Part shown: positions 24,101 through 32,651 of the stretch, piece after piece
How the letters are laid out: every line of letters begins with the position of its first letter
Numbering within the stretch: the stretch's first letter is position 1
Source of the DNA: Amycolatopsis sp. WAC 01376
GTDB lineage: Bacteria > Actinomycetota > Actinomycetes > Mycobacteriales > Pseudonocardiaceae
Direction: 5' to 3'
Assembly (NCBI RefSeq): GCF_003947415.1
Contig: NZ_QHKL01000003.1
Span: 1,054,001 to 1,118,000 of the forward strand
Length of the DNA: 64,000 nt
The notes under the pieces: generated by a model
What the model saw: only the letters and a program-made list of their open reading frames with translations
What the model was told of the DNA's origin: nothing
Databases searched by the model: none
Made by a program: the position numbers and the translations under genes

Positions 24101-25572
24101 AGCGGGCCTCGTCGTTGCTGGAGACGCCGGACGGTTCCGACGCTTCCGCGCGGGCGGCGGCGCAGGCGCGGGCGAACCGGGCGGTCGCCGTGCTGGAGGA
24201 GGAACGCACCGAGATCGTCGGGCTCGTCGCGACCCGCAAGGCGGAACTGGCCCAGCTCCCGGAGCTAGCGAGCCCCCAGCTCGCCCTCGACGCCAGGCCG
24301 AAGGACATCGAGCACGGCCTGGAACTGATCGACGAAGCGAGCCTCGAAGTGTCCGCCGCCGCGCGGAAATGGGAGGAACTGCAGGAGCGCCGCGCCGCGG
24401 CCGAAGCGACGCTGGAGTCCGCGAAGGTGTCCGCGTCCGGCTTCGGTCTGCTGGCCGAGTCCATGGCGCATCTGTTGTCCGAATCGGACGGCGTGGCCGC
24501 GTTCGACGGCGACGTCGAATCCGCGCGCACCAAACACGCCCGGCTCAACACGGCGCTCACGGAGGCACAGGACGCCGCCGACGCGGGCGACCGCCGGGTG
24601 CGGGCCGCGGCCGACCAGCTGGCGCAGTACGCGACGGACAAGCGCTTCGAGAAGCTCAGCACGCCGGTGCGGCAGCAGGTGATCTCGGTCCGCCGCGATC
24701 AGCTGCCCGCCCATGCCGCGGAATGGGCGGAGGCGCTGCGGCCGCGGTTGCGCACGCTCACCGACGATCTCGCGCAGATCGACCGGCACCGCGGCGGCAT
24801 CATCACCCGCCTGCAGGGCATGGTCGACGGCGCGCTGCGCACTCTTCGCGCGGCACAACGGGTTTCGCGGCTGCCGGACGGTCTCGGCGACTGGTCGGGC
24901 CAGGAGTTCCTGCGGATCCGCTTCACCGAACTCGAAGAGAACGTGCTCGCCGAGAAACTGGGCGAGGTCGTCGACGAGGCCGCGGTGGGGAAGACCTCCG
25001 ACGGCCGGGATGTCAAGCGAGACGGGCTTTCCCTCGTGCTGCGCGGCGTGCAGGCCGCCGCCCCCAAGGGGTTCCGGGTCGACATGCTGAAGCCGGACTC
25101 CGTATTGCGGACCGAACGCCAGCGTGTCTCCGAGATCCGGGACGTGTTCTCCGGCGGGCAGCAGCTGACCGCGGCGATCATCCTGTACTGCACCCTGGCG
25201 GCGCTGCGGGCGAACAACCGCGGCAAGGCACGCAACCGGCACTCCGGCGTGCTGTTCCTCGACAACCCGATCGGCCGCGCTTCGGCGGGTTACCTGCTGG
25301 AACTTCAGCGCGCGGTGGCGGAGGCGCTGGGCGTCCAGCTGATCTACACCACCGGCCTGTTCGACGCCGGCGCGCTGAGCGAGTTCCCGCTGATCGTGCG
25401 GCTGCGCAACGACGCGGACCTGCGGGCGGGCCGCAAATACCTGTCCGTCGACGCGACGATCCGGAACGCGACCGACGACCTGGGCGAGCCGGACGGAGTC
25501 GCCCGCCTTTCCGCGACGCGGCTGTTCACGCGGCCCGCGGAGGAGCCGGAACCGGAGGAGGAGACGGCCTGA
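21103..25572 (+). CDS. MukB/JetC-like SMC ATPase, giant coiled coil
   Basis: A 1489-residue SMC-type ATPase. The N-terminal head has Walker A ENGGGKS at residues 66-72. The middle is two long Ala/Glu/Arg-rich coiled-coil arms (about 290-600 and 790-1250) around a globular hinge-like region near 620-780 (MNAWSGWRYLSTLDKKRRAA, TTIIPVSTTEATTTDRLPG). The C-terminal head has the ABC signature FSGGQQLTAAIILY near 1349 and Walker B VLFLDNPIGRASAGYLLEL at about 1383. It would extrude DNA loops as the motor of the three-gene complex. ATG preceded by GGAGGGAAG. No JetD/MksG-type nuclease gene follows; the next genes are a toxin-antitoxin pair. Confidence 0.75.
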   Translation: MYELSRVRLHSVGPAGARYQDVVLDFSGVGAAITAPKQDALFSAGIHLAGEGPPRRPSPASVLFLENGGGKSVLIKLIFSVMLPGRRQVVGTTNTKVLEKFVTAKDVSHVVLEWLQVETGHRVITGKVSEWRGHVVSADSENLVDSWYCFRPTPSLDLDSLPLTSDGRLLTMSGFHDQLDKVHGGEPELELFWTRRHHEWTSRLDGLGLDTELFRYQRAMNAGEGEAADAFAFSTDEAFVEFLLRAVLSEEEPKDLAEVVATYAHNLAQRGDLLSERDFVAGALDLLTPLAEEEGVAAASRKLADAARAEMRTLACQVAARDKLENERLSGLEQHVDEVKSAEKLAEGDHRRLTAGVTELRRLVGKLRFDEAQESKKRVDGELAEAKTSAEAWRECATVLNHLNAARKARDFRELVGNREQKAQPALQARNTAAAALARGLLALAKNATEQAVKAEAQVGALRAEAEKAQAERDESANLAASRRAEARGLGARIAEVREEIAEAVRSGALKAGADVAEAAREARTEAETTAAELVRREQELERVAEDLRSAQATVNDAHRLAGSTKDRLERAADELDRADRRTDALAVEPRLSELLGAEDVALETDLPVLLERLREAGSAAEKEQTALRMEESVDERALNALGSGGLLPATEEVQAALDALEAAGMNAWSGWRYLSTLDKKRRAAVLARAPQLVSGILLNEPEQVRLAEKVLAERRLLPTTIIPVSTTEATTTDRLPGEAGIEFLVPPNPAMYDEEAADAEREAIALRHAERQRRLEALAISLADDSALSWKLKTWREDYPPGSIATLAEQLQNARTAHETARTALEQTEKEFQRLGEKATGLRERVPELRAASAEAGERARGLEALATRAAKIPEWTDDVERATETAERAESTASEAAVKASRLREQAGEEQRTADGHRRTATTAKSELAEVPGSSDVTEDDPVPAEPVDALRRTFSSASEAYAKVEVGSDLRAELEQAESVETSARAAFEALDDAVRERASSLLETPDGSDASARAAAQARANRAVAVLEEERTEIVGLVATRKAELAQLPELASPQLALDARPKDIEHGLELIDEASLEVSAAARKWEELQERRAAAEATLESAKVSASGFGLLAESMAHLLSESDGVAAFDGDVESARTKHARLNTALTEAQDAADAGDRRVRAAADQLAQYATDKRFEKLSTPVRQQVISVRRDQLPAHAAEWAEALRPRLRTLTDDLAQIDRHRGGIITRLQGMVDGALRTLRAAQRVSRLPDGLGDWSGQEFLRIRFTELEENVLAEKLGEVVDEAAVGKTSDGRDVKRDGLSLVLRGVQAAAPKGFRVDMLKPDSVLRTERQRVSEIRDVFSGGQQLTAAIILYCTLAALRANNRGKARNRHSGVLFLDNPIGRASAGYLLELQRAVAEALGVQLIYTTGLFDAGALSEFPLIVRLRNDADLRAGRKYLSVDATIRNATDDLGEPDGVARLSATRLFTRPAEEPEPEEETA

Positions 25573-25580
25573 CGGCGATG

Positions 25581-25626
25581 TGGCACAGCGTGGCACATCG
25601 GGGCACAGGGTGTTAGAGTGGGCACA
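25581..25626. promoter_or_regulatory. Direct-repeat operator and leaderless promoter of the toxin-antitoxin operon
   Basis: TGGCACA occurs at 25581 and 25591, GGCACA at 25602, and GGCACA again at 25621, the last overlapping the antitoxin ATG. The first three copies are spaced 10 to 11 bp, one helical turn, which suits cooperative binding on one DNA face. TAGAGT (25614-25619) is a -10-like hexamer 6 nt before the ATG. Binding of the antitoxin or the complex here would shut off its own promoter. Confidence 0.7.
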
Positions 25627-25892
25627 TGAGCGTTCAGCATGAGATCTCCCAGCGTGATCTCCGGAACCGGTCCGGCGAGATCATGGACGCGGTCGAGCAC
25701 GGTGAAACCTTCACCGTGACCCGTAGCGGCTCGCCCATCGCCCAGCTGGTCCCGCTGTGTCGCAGGCACGCCGTGTCCCGGGACCAGTTCGCCACCGGCT
25801 CGGCCAACGCTCCGCTCATCGACCCGGACAGGTTCCGCGCGGACCTCGACGACGCTTTCGAAGGGGAGGCGGGCGATCCCTATGGCCGCTGA
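25626..25892 (+). CDS. Phd/YefM-family antitoxin
   Basis: An 88-residue antitoxin. The N-terminal DNA-binding part has the family pattern ISQRDLRNRSGEIMDAVEHG, followed by TVTRSGSPIAQLVPL; the C-terminal tail (FRADLDDAFEGEAGDP) is short, acidic and likely unstructured until it wraps the toxin. The ATG overlaps the last operator repeat and is probably leaderless. Overlaps the toxin gene by 11 bp, the usual arrangement for tight dosage. Located 53 bp after the SMC gene. Confidence 0.9.
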   Translation: MSVQHEISQRDLRNRSGEIMDAVEHGETFTVTRSGSPIAQLVPLCRRHAVSRDQFATGSANAPLIDPDRFRADLDDAFEGEAGDPYGR

Positions 25893-26295
25893 GGTTCACG
25901 GCCTGCTCGACACGAACATCCTCATCCTGCGCCGGACGATCGATCACGCCCAGCTGCCGGACCTGATGTCGATCAGCACGATCACGCTCGCCGAGCTTTC
26001 AGCAGGACCGCACTACACCGCGGACCCGGCCGAGCGGGCCCGGCGCACGGATCTGCTGCAACGGGTGGAGTCCGAATTCGACCCGCTGCCCTTCGGCACC
26101 GAGGCGGCCCGGATCTTCGGCAGGGTGTCGGCTTGCGTGCTCGCGATGGGCAGGACGCCCCGGCGCCGTGTCGCCGACCTGATGATCGCCAGTGTGGCCG
26201 TCGCGCACCGAATGCCCCTGTACACCACCAACCCGCAGGATTTCGAAGGCCTGAAGGAACTCCTCGACGTCGTTCCGGTCACCCGGCCGTCTTGA
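25882..26295 (+). CDS. VapC-like PIN-domain ribonuclease toxin
   Basis: A 137-residue PIN-domain RNase. The four acidic metal ligands are in place: Asp10 (LLDTN), Glu38 (LAELSAG), Asp99 (RVADLMIASVA) and Asp120 (TTNPQDF). Family members cleave tRNA or rRNA when the antitoxin is lost. The pairing with a Phd/YefM-type antitoxin is common in actinobacteria. Overlaps the antitoxin at its start and the convergent AraC gene by 17 bp at its end. Intact, with no sign of decay. Confidence 0.92.
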   Translation: MAAEVHGLLDTNILILRRTIDHAQLPDLMSISTITLAELSAGPHYTADPAERARRTDLLQRVESEFDPLPFGTEAARIFGRVSACVLAMGRTPRRRVADLMIASVAVAHRMPLYTTNPQDFEGLKELLDVVPVTRPS

Positions 26296-27217
26296 GACCT
26301 TCCCGGGTCGAGGTCCGGTACTGCCCCGGCGCCTGACTTCGAGCCCGCCGGAAGGCCCGGCTGAACGCGTACACCGACGTGTAGCCGACAGAGCGGGCGA
26401 TGGTGTCCACCGTGTCGTCGGTGTCGCGGAGCCGGACCGCGGCCAGGTCCATCCGCCACTGGGTCAGGTAATCGCCGGGAGTCCGGCCGGTCGTTTCACG
26501 GAAACGGCGGGTCAAGGTGCTGCGCGAGGTCGCCAGTTCCGCCGCGAGCAGGTCGGTGGTCCACGGTTTCGCCGGCGCCTCGTGGATCTTGGCCAAGGCC
26601 ACGCTGATCAGCGGATCGCCGAGGACACCGAGCCAGGTTCCCCGCGTCTCGGCCGGTTTCTCGGTCCGCCACGCGCGGAGCAACTGGACCAGCAGGATGT
26701 CGACGAGCCGGTTGAGGACGAACTCGGTGGCGATCTGCGGAGAGGCCAGCTCCCGCGACAGCAGCCGGACGGTGTCGTCCAGCCCGCCACCGACATGGTT
26801 CGCGCGGATGTGCACCAGCTCCGGCAAAGTGGCCATCACCTGGGTGGACACCGCCGGGTCGTAGTCGTAGGACGCGCCGAGGACGTGGGTCTCGACCTCC
26901 CCTGAACCGAGGCGCAGTACTCCGCCGCACTCCCGCGCCTTCTCCGCCGCCGTGCACAGGTTGGGAATGATCGCGACGTCCGGGGCGCTGCGCAGGGTGT
27001 GCTCCGGTCCGTTCGGCAGCAGGACGACGTCGCCGGGCATGAGCCGCCGCGGCGGATGGCCCGCCACGTCCAGCCAGGCCGTCCCGCAGGTGACGGCGTA
27101 GAAGGCCGCACCGGCGATGCCGTGCCAGAGGATCCCCCACGGCCCGGACGCCTCGATCCGGGCGCCGGCGGTGCCACGGACGCCGCCCACGGCGAGGGTT
27201 TCGGCCAACAGGTCCAT
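26279..27217 (-). CDS. AraC-family transcriptional regulator (cupin-type sensor)
   Basis: A 312-residue AraC regulator with an N-terminal cupin of the AraC_binding_6 kind (GILWHGIAGAAFYAVTCG, RRLMPGDVVLLPNGPEH) and a C-terminal pair of helix-turn-helix motifs (LLAAELATSRSTLTRRFRET and TVDTIARSVGYTSVYAFSRA). The ATG at 27217 (MDLLAETLAVGG) is chosen because upstream codons are not protein-like. It diverges from the F420/Ddn-like oxidoreductase across 87 bp and probably regulates it, as such pairs often do. Confidence 0.88.
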   Translation of the reverse strand: MDLLAETLAVGGVRGTAGARIEASGPWGILWHGIAGAAFYAVTCGTAWLDVAGHPPRRLMPGDVVLLPNGPEHTLRSAPDVAIIPNLCTAAEKARECGGVLRLGSGEVETHVLGASYDYDPAVSTQVMATLPELVHIRANHVGGGLDDTVRLLSRELASPQIATEFVLNRLVDILLVQLLRAWRTEKPAETRGTWLGVLGDPLISVALAKIHEAPAKPWTTDLLAAELATSRSTLTRRFRETTGRTPGDYLTQWRMDLAAVRLRDTDDTVDTIARSVGYTSVYAFSRAFRRARSQAPGQYRTSTREGLKTAG

Positions 27218-27304
27218 GCCGCCGAGCATAGTGCGACAAATGGATATGCTCGTGGCGTTTTCAGCCATCGATACGGTCACTCGATGCGCCATACGATCGA
27301 GGTC

Positions 27305-27733
27305 ATGGCAGACACGATCGACTTCGACTTCGACGAGATCAACCGCGGCGTGATCGCCGAATTCCGCGAGACCGGCGGCAAGGCGGGTGGCATGTTCGAG
27401 GGCTTCCCGCTCGTTCTCGTCCACCACACCGGCGCGAAGTCCGGCACCGAGCGGATCGCACCGCTCGTCCCGCTCCTCGAGGGCGACCGGATCTACATCT
27501 TCGGCAGCAAGGGCGGCTCCGACGAGAACCCGGCGTGGTTCCACAACCTGGTGGCCAACCCGGACACGAAGGTCGAACTCGGCACCGAAACCTTCCCGGT
27601 CCGCGCCCGGTTGCTCACCGGCGCCGAGCGCGACGACGTCTACGCCAGGCAGTCCGCCGTCATGCCGCAGTTCGCCGAGTACCAGCGCAAGACCAGCCGG
27701 ATCATCCCGGTATTCGAACTGGAGCGGGTCTAG
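27305..27733 (+). CDS. Deazaflavin (F420)-dependent nitroreductase, Ddn-like
   Basis: A 142-residue split-barrel protein of the Ddn/nitroreductase deazaflavin-dependent family. Signatures are LVLVHHTGAKSGTERIAPLV, IYIFGSKGGSDENPAWFHNL, and ANPDTKVELGTE. It would reduce quinones or xenobiotics with F420H2. The ATG at 27305 has GAGG 5 nt upstream; an in-frame ATG at 27284 preceded by TACGGT at 6-7 nt could be a leaderless alternative adding seven residues. Divergent from the AraC regulator. Confidence 0.87.
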   Translation: MADTIDFDFDEINRGVIAEFRETGGKAGGMFEGFPLVLVHHTGAKSGTERIAPLVPLLEGDRIYIFGSKGGSDENPAWFHNLVANPDTKVELGTETFPVRARLLTGAERDDVYARQSAVMPQFAEYQRKTSRIIPVFELERV

Positions 27734-28137
27734 CCCCTCGTGAGTGGCGTGTTCTAGGTCCCTACGGCGGGCGGGTCGGGATCGCAGGTCCGTGAGGGAC
27801 TCCCTCACTACATGTCGGGCTGAGCTCGGTACATGAAGGGGTCCTTCATTACGGCAAGAAGCGCCGGAGGCTGCGCATGGGTCCGGCGTCGAGCTCTTAT
27901 GTCGTGAAGGGCCCCTTTGAGACCTTCATCGTCTCAAAGGGGCCCTTCACGACATCCCCACGACCGCGAAAACTCACGTGAGCGCCTGACTGGAGTCCTT
28001 CACGGACACGAGCCTGAGATCAACCGCAACCGGAGCCACATAGGTACCTAAAACATCCTCGGCCTAATCATCCTCACCACTCACGAACCCACACCTCACC
28101 GCAGGATTTTGTCGGGCCCCGGTGATAGAACCGATCC
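27734..28137. other. 404-bp gap with small palindromes and one long hairpin
   Basis: No gene is visible. Besides the large hairpin at 27899-27955, two small palindromes occur: GTGAGGGA-C-TCCCTCAC (27792-27808) and ATGAAGG-ggt-CCTTCAT (27833-27849). Both look like shortened relatives of the long palindrome family. One isolated ACTCACGTGA near 27970 resembles the core of the 21-bp arrays. A -10-like TAGAAC (28126-28131) lies 6 nt before the next gene's GTG. Confidence 0.6.
27899..27955. repeat. 57-bp hairpin, TGAAGG palindrome family
   Basis: Perfect 25-bp arms, starting ATGTCGTGAAGGGCCCC, around a 7-nt loop CTTCATC. The outer GTGAAGG/CCTTCAC is shared with the palindromes at 18073 and 35055, but the inner stem (TTTGAGAC/GTCTCAAA) differs. 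It lies 166 bp after the Ddn-like gene and 183 bp before the AlkZ-like gene, both on the plus strand, so it may terminate the former. Confidence 0.8.
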
Positions 28138-29325
28138 GTGACCCTCAAGATCGGCATCCGGCAGCGCCGCGCCCGCCTCGCGACACGTCATCGCCTGACC
28201 ACGCCCGCCGGCTCGGTGCACGCCGCCGCGGACGCGGTCGTCGCGCTGCATGCCACGGATCCGGCGTCGGTGCACCTGTCGGCGTGGGCGCGGGTGAAGG
28301 GCGACGGTGTCGCGGAGGTGGAGAAGGCGCTTTACGACGAGCGCACGCTGATCCGGATGCTCGGCATGCGCCGGACGGTCTTCGTCGTCGGGCACGAGAA
28401 CGCGGCGCTCATCCAGGCCGCCTGTTCCGCCGACATCGCCAAGAAGCAGCGCCGCCTGCTCGAACAGCACCTCGGCACGCAGGGACACCCGGAGAACGTG
28501 CCCGATCCGGAACGCTGGCTCGCCGAGGTCGAGGACGCGACCGAGCGTGCGCTGAAGGCCCGCGGTTCCGCGACCGCACAACAGCTGAGCGAGGACGAGC
28601 CGCGGCTCAGGCAGCAGCTGTTGATGGCGAAGGGAAAGCCGTACGAGGCGATCGCCAACGTCACCAGCCGCGTCCTGTTCCAGCTCGCGGTCGACGGCCG
28701 TATCGTGCGCGGCCGCCCGCGCGGCAGCTGGATCAGCAGCCAGTACTACTGGGCCCCGATGGCGGACTGGCTGGCACAGGGCCTCGCCGAATGGGACGCC
28801 GACGCCGCCAGGGTCGAGCTCGCCCGAAAGTGGCTCTACGCCTACGGTCCCGCTCCGATCGCGGACCTCCGCTGGTGGACGGGCTGGACGGCAGGCCAGA
28901 CGAAGAAGGCGCTCGCGGAAATTCAGCCGGTCGAGGTCGATCTCGACGGCGTTCCCGGCGTGATGCTCGCCGACGACGTGGAGCCGGTCGCGGAGCCCGG
29001 ACCCTGGGTCGCGCTGCTCCCGTCCCTCGACCCGACGTCGATGGGATGGCTCGAGCGCGACTGGTACCTGGGCCCGCACAAGGCGCCGCTGTTCGACGGC
29101 ACCGGGAACATCGGGCCCACCGTCTGGGCCGACGGCCGGATCGTCGGCGGCTGGGCGCAGCGTCCGGACGGCGAGGTCGTCCACCACTTCCTGGAGGACG
29201 TGGGCGCGGACGTCGAACGGGCCGTCGAGGCGGAGGCGAACCACCTGGCCGAGTGGTTCGGAGAGGTGCGAGTCACGCCACGGATGCGCACGCCGCTGGA
29301 GCGACGGCTAGCACAGCGAAGCTGA
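28138..29325 (+). CDS. AlkZ-like winged-helix protein (HTH_42, YcaQ/AlkX superfamily)
   Basis: A 395-residue protein of the HTH_42/DUF1006 family, which includes DNA glycosylases AlkZ and AlkX that unhook interstrand crosslinks. Seen here: three winged-helix-like units and the block ALHATDPASVHLSAWARV, which corresponds to the QxQ or QxD catalytic loop of AlkZ but carries H-A-T-D instead. RMLGMRRTVFVV and LPSLDPTSMGW are further family marks. Glycosylase activity is therefore doubtful, and it may be one of the actinobacterial paralogues of unknown role. GTG start, probably leaderless. Confidence 0.82.
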   Translation: MTLKIGIRQRRARLATRHRLTTPAGSVHAAADAVVALHATDPASVHLSAWARVKGDGVAEVEKALYDERTLIRMLGMRRTVFVVGHENAALIQAACSADIAKKQRRLLEQHLGTQGHPENVPDPERWLAEVEDATERALKARGSATAQQLSEDEPRLRQQLLMAKGKPYEAIANVTSRVLFQLAVDGRIVRGRPRGSWISSQYYWAPMADWLAQGLAEWDADAARVELARKWLYAYGPAPIADLRWWTGWTAGQTKKALAEIQPVEVDLDGVPGVMLADDVEPVAEPGPWVALLPSLDPTSMGWLERDWYLGPHKAPLFDGTGNIGPTVWADGRIVGGWAQRPDGEVVHHFLEDVGADVERAVEAEANHLAEWFGEVRVTPRMRTPLERRLAQRS

Positions 29326-29503
29326 GAGTTTTCCCAAGACGTCCTGGTGGCGATGCACTTGATCGATTCTTGACCTGACTCACCGAGTGGTGGAAGTCTC
29401 GTCAGGGCAAAGAGGGCCGCCCGAGCACGCACGCTAGGGTTGCGCCCGAGTAAAGGACGTCTTTCCGGGGCGATCCCGGACGAGTCTCAAGGGAGTGGCA
29501 GCA

Positions 29504-30508
<1,005 letters not shown>

Positions 30509-30511
30509 CCG

Positions 30512-31726
30512 ATGGCGCTGAAGAACCTCGAAGACCTGCTGGGCGAGGACGTCTCGGGCCGGTTCGTACTCGTGCGATCCGACCTGAACGTCCCGCTCGA
30601 CGGGGACAAGATCACCGACGACGGCCGCGTCCGCGCGGCCCTGCCGACCCTCAAGCGGCTCGCCGAGGCGCTGGCCGAGGTGGTCGTCACGGCGCACCTC
30701 GGCCGGCCCAAGGGCGAGCCGGACCCGAAGTTCTCGCTCGCGCCTGTCGCCGCGAAACTCACCGAGCTGCTCGGCGTGGACGTCCCGCTGGCCGGTGACC
30801 TGGTCGGCGAGTCCGCCAAGGCCACCGTCGCGGGCCTGACCGACGGCCAGGTGGCCCTGCTGGAGAACGTGCGTTTCGACGCGCGCGAGACCAGCAAGGT
30901 CGAGGCCGAGCGGCAGGAGCTGGCCGCGGAGCTGGCCGCGCTCGTCCCGGGCGGCGCGTTCGTCTCCGACGGTTTCGGTGTCGTGCACCGCAAGCAGGCC
31001 TCGGTCTACGAGATCGCGCGGGCGCTTCCGGCGTATGCCGGCGGGCTGGTGCTGGCCGAGGTCGACGTCCTCAAGAAGCTCACCGAGGACCTCGCACGGC
31101 CGTACGTCGTCGTCCTCGGCGGCGCGAAGGTTTCGGACAAGCTGGGTGTCATCGCCAACCTGCTGACCAAGGTCGACAGGCTGCTCATCGGTGGCGGCAT
31201 GGCGTACACCTTCCTCAAGGCCCAGGGCCACGAGGTCGGGAACTCGCTGCTCCAGGAGGACCAGCTGGAGCAGGTCCGCGGTTTCCTCGCCGAGGCGGAG
31301 AAACGCGGCGTCGAGCTGATCCTGCCGGTGGACGTCCTCGCCGCGACGGGCTTCGCGGCCGACGCGGAGTTCGACGTCGTCGACGCGAAGGCCATCCCGG
31401 CCGACCGCATGGGTCTCGACATCGGCCCGAAGTCGCGTGAGCTGTTCGCGGGCAAGCTGGCCGACGCGGCGACCGTGTTCTGGAACGGCCCGATGGGCGT
31501 GTTCGAGTTCGAGTCCTTCGCCGGCGGCACCCGTGCCGTGGCCGAAGCGCTGGTCAAGAGCGACGCCTTCACCGTGGTCGGCGGTGGCGACTCCGCCGCC
31601 GCCGTGCGGCAGCTGGGCCTTCCCGAGGACGGCTTCTCGCATATCTCGACCGGCGGCGGCGCGTCGCTGGAGTACCTGGAGGGCAAGGAACTGCCCGGAG
31701 TCGCTGTGCTGGGAGAGAACGACTAG
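30512..31726 (+). CDS. pgk: Phosphoglycerate kinase
   Basis: A 404-residue PGK that makes ATP from 1,3-bisphosphoglycerate. Substrate-binding RSDLNVPLDGDKITDDGRVR is at the N-terminus, with HLGRPKG and LENVRFDARE after it. The nucleotide-binding domain has VLGGAKVSDKLGVI and the C-terminal GGGDSAAAVRQLG plus HISTGGGASLEYLEG. Overlaps tpiA by one base (the G of TAG is the first base of GTG), so coupling is likely. Confidence 0.97.
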   Translation: MALKNLEDLLGEDVSGRFVLVRSDLNVPLDGDKITDDGRVRAALPTLKRLAEALAEVVVTAHLGRPKGEPDPKFSLAPVAAKLTELLGVDVPLAGDLVGESAKATVAGLTDGQVALLENVRFDARETSKVEAERQELAAELAALVPGGAFVSDGFGVVHRKQASVYEIARALPAYAGGLVLAEVDVLKKLTEDLARPYVVVLGGAKVSDKLGVIANLLTKVDRLLIGGGMAYTFLKAQGHEVGNSLLQEDQLEQVRGFLAEAEKRGVELILPVDVLAATGFAADAEFDVVDAKAIPADRMGLDIGPKSRELFAGKLADAATVFWNGPMGVFEFESFAGGTRAVAEALVKSDAFTVVGGGDSAAAVRQLGLPEDGFSHISTGGGASLEYLEGKELPGVAVLGEND

Positions 31727-32511
31727 TGGCGCGCAAACCGCTCATCGCCGGCAACTGGAAGATGAACCAGAACCACCTCGAAGCCATCGCGCTGGTTCAG
31801 AAGATCGCCTTCGCCCTGCCGGAGAAGTACTACGCGAAGGTCGACGTCGCGGTCCTGCCGCCGTTCACCGACATCCGCAGCGTCCAGACGCTGACCGACG
31901 GCGACAAGCTGTCGCTCACCTACGGCGCCCAGGACCTGTCGCCGCACGACTCCGGTGCCTACACCGGCGACGTGTCGGGTCCGATGCTGGCGAAGCTGGG
32001 TTGCAGCTTCGTCACCGTCGGGCACTCGGAGCGGCGTGAGTACCACGGCGAGTCCGACGAACTGGTGAACAAGAAGGTCAAGGCCGCGCTCAAGCACGGC
32101 ATCAAGCCGATCCTGTGCGTGGGGGAGAAGCTCGAGGTCCGCGAGGCGGGCGAGCACATCGCCCACACCACGACCCAGCTGGTGGAGGGCCTCAAGGGGC
32201 TCAAGGCCGAGCAGGTCAAGGACGTCGTCGTCGCCTACGAGCCGGTCTGGGCCATCGGGACCGGCAAGGTCGCGACCCCGCAGGACGCCGAGGAGGTGTG
32301 CGGAGCCATCCGCGCCACCCTTGCGGAGAAGTACGGCGCCGAGGTCGCTTCCTCGGTTCGCGTGCTCTACGGGGGCTCGGCCAAGGCCAACAACATCAGT
32401 GACCTCGTCGCCTGCGAGAACATCGATGGTGCGCTCGTTGGTGGTGCCAGCCTGGATGGTGACGAATTCACCAAACTCTGCGCACTCGCCGCGGGCGGGC
32501 CCCTGCCCTGA
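31726..32511 (+). CDS. tpiA: Triose-phosphate isomerase
   Basis: A 261-residue TIM barrel that interconverts DHAP and glyceraldehyde 3-phosphate. It starts KPLIAGNWKMNQNH with the catalytic Lys. The electrophilic His is in VTVGHSERREYHGE and the base Glu in AYEPVWAIGTGK. The phosphate loop is LYGGSAKANN. GTG start on the pgk stop. Last gene of the glycolytic operon; 140 bp separate it from secG. Confidence 0.97.
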   Translation: MARKPLIAGNWKMNQNHLEAIALVQKIAFALPEKYYAKVDVAVLPPFTDIRSVQTLTDGDKLSLTYGAQDLSPHDSGAYTGDVSGPMLAKLGCSFVTVGHSERREYHGESDELVNKKVKAALKHGIKPILCVGEKLEVREAGEHIAHTTTQLVEGLKGLKAEQVKDVVVAYEPVWAIGTGKVATPQDAEEVCGAIRATLAEKYGAEVASSVRVLYGGSAKANNISDLVACENIDGALVGGASLDGDEFTKLCALAAGGPLP

Positions 32512-32651
32512 TCGGGGCACCTACCGGGTAACCTGGGTATCTGGTCCGTCACACAGCAGTGGACGAGTCCAGGAGTACGGTGTGTTCTGGCGGTCGACAG
32601 CCGTCGGTGGCACACCGTTTTCCTGCATTCTCCAAGAGCGCAGAGGATGAC

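Noticed and set aside
18661..25572. Complete four-gene Wadjet system
   Set aside because: No TOPRIM/DUF2220 JetD gene lies before or after the three genes; neighbours on both sides are unrelated.
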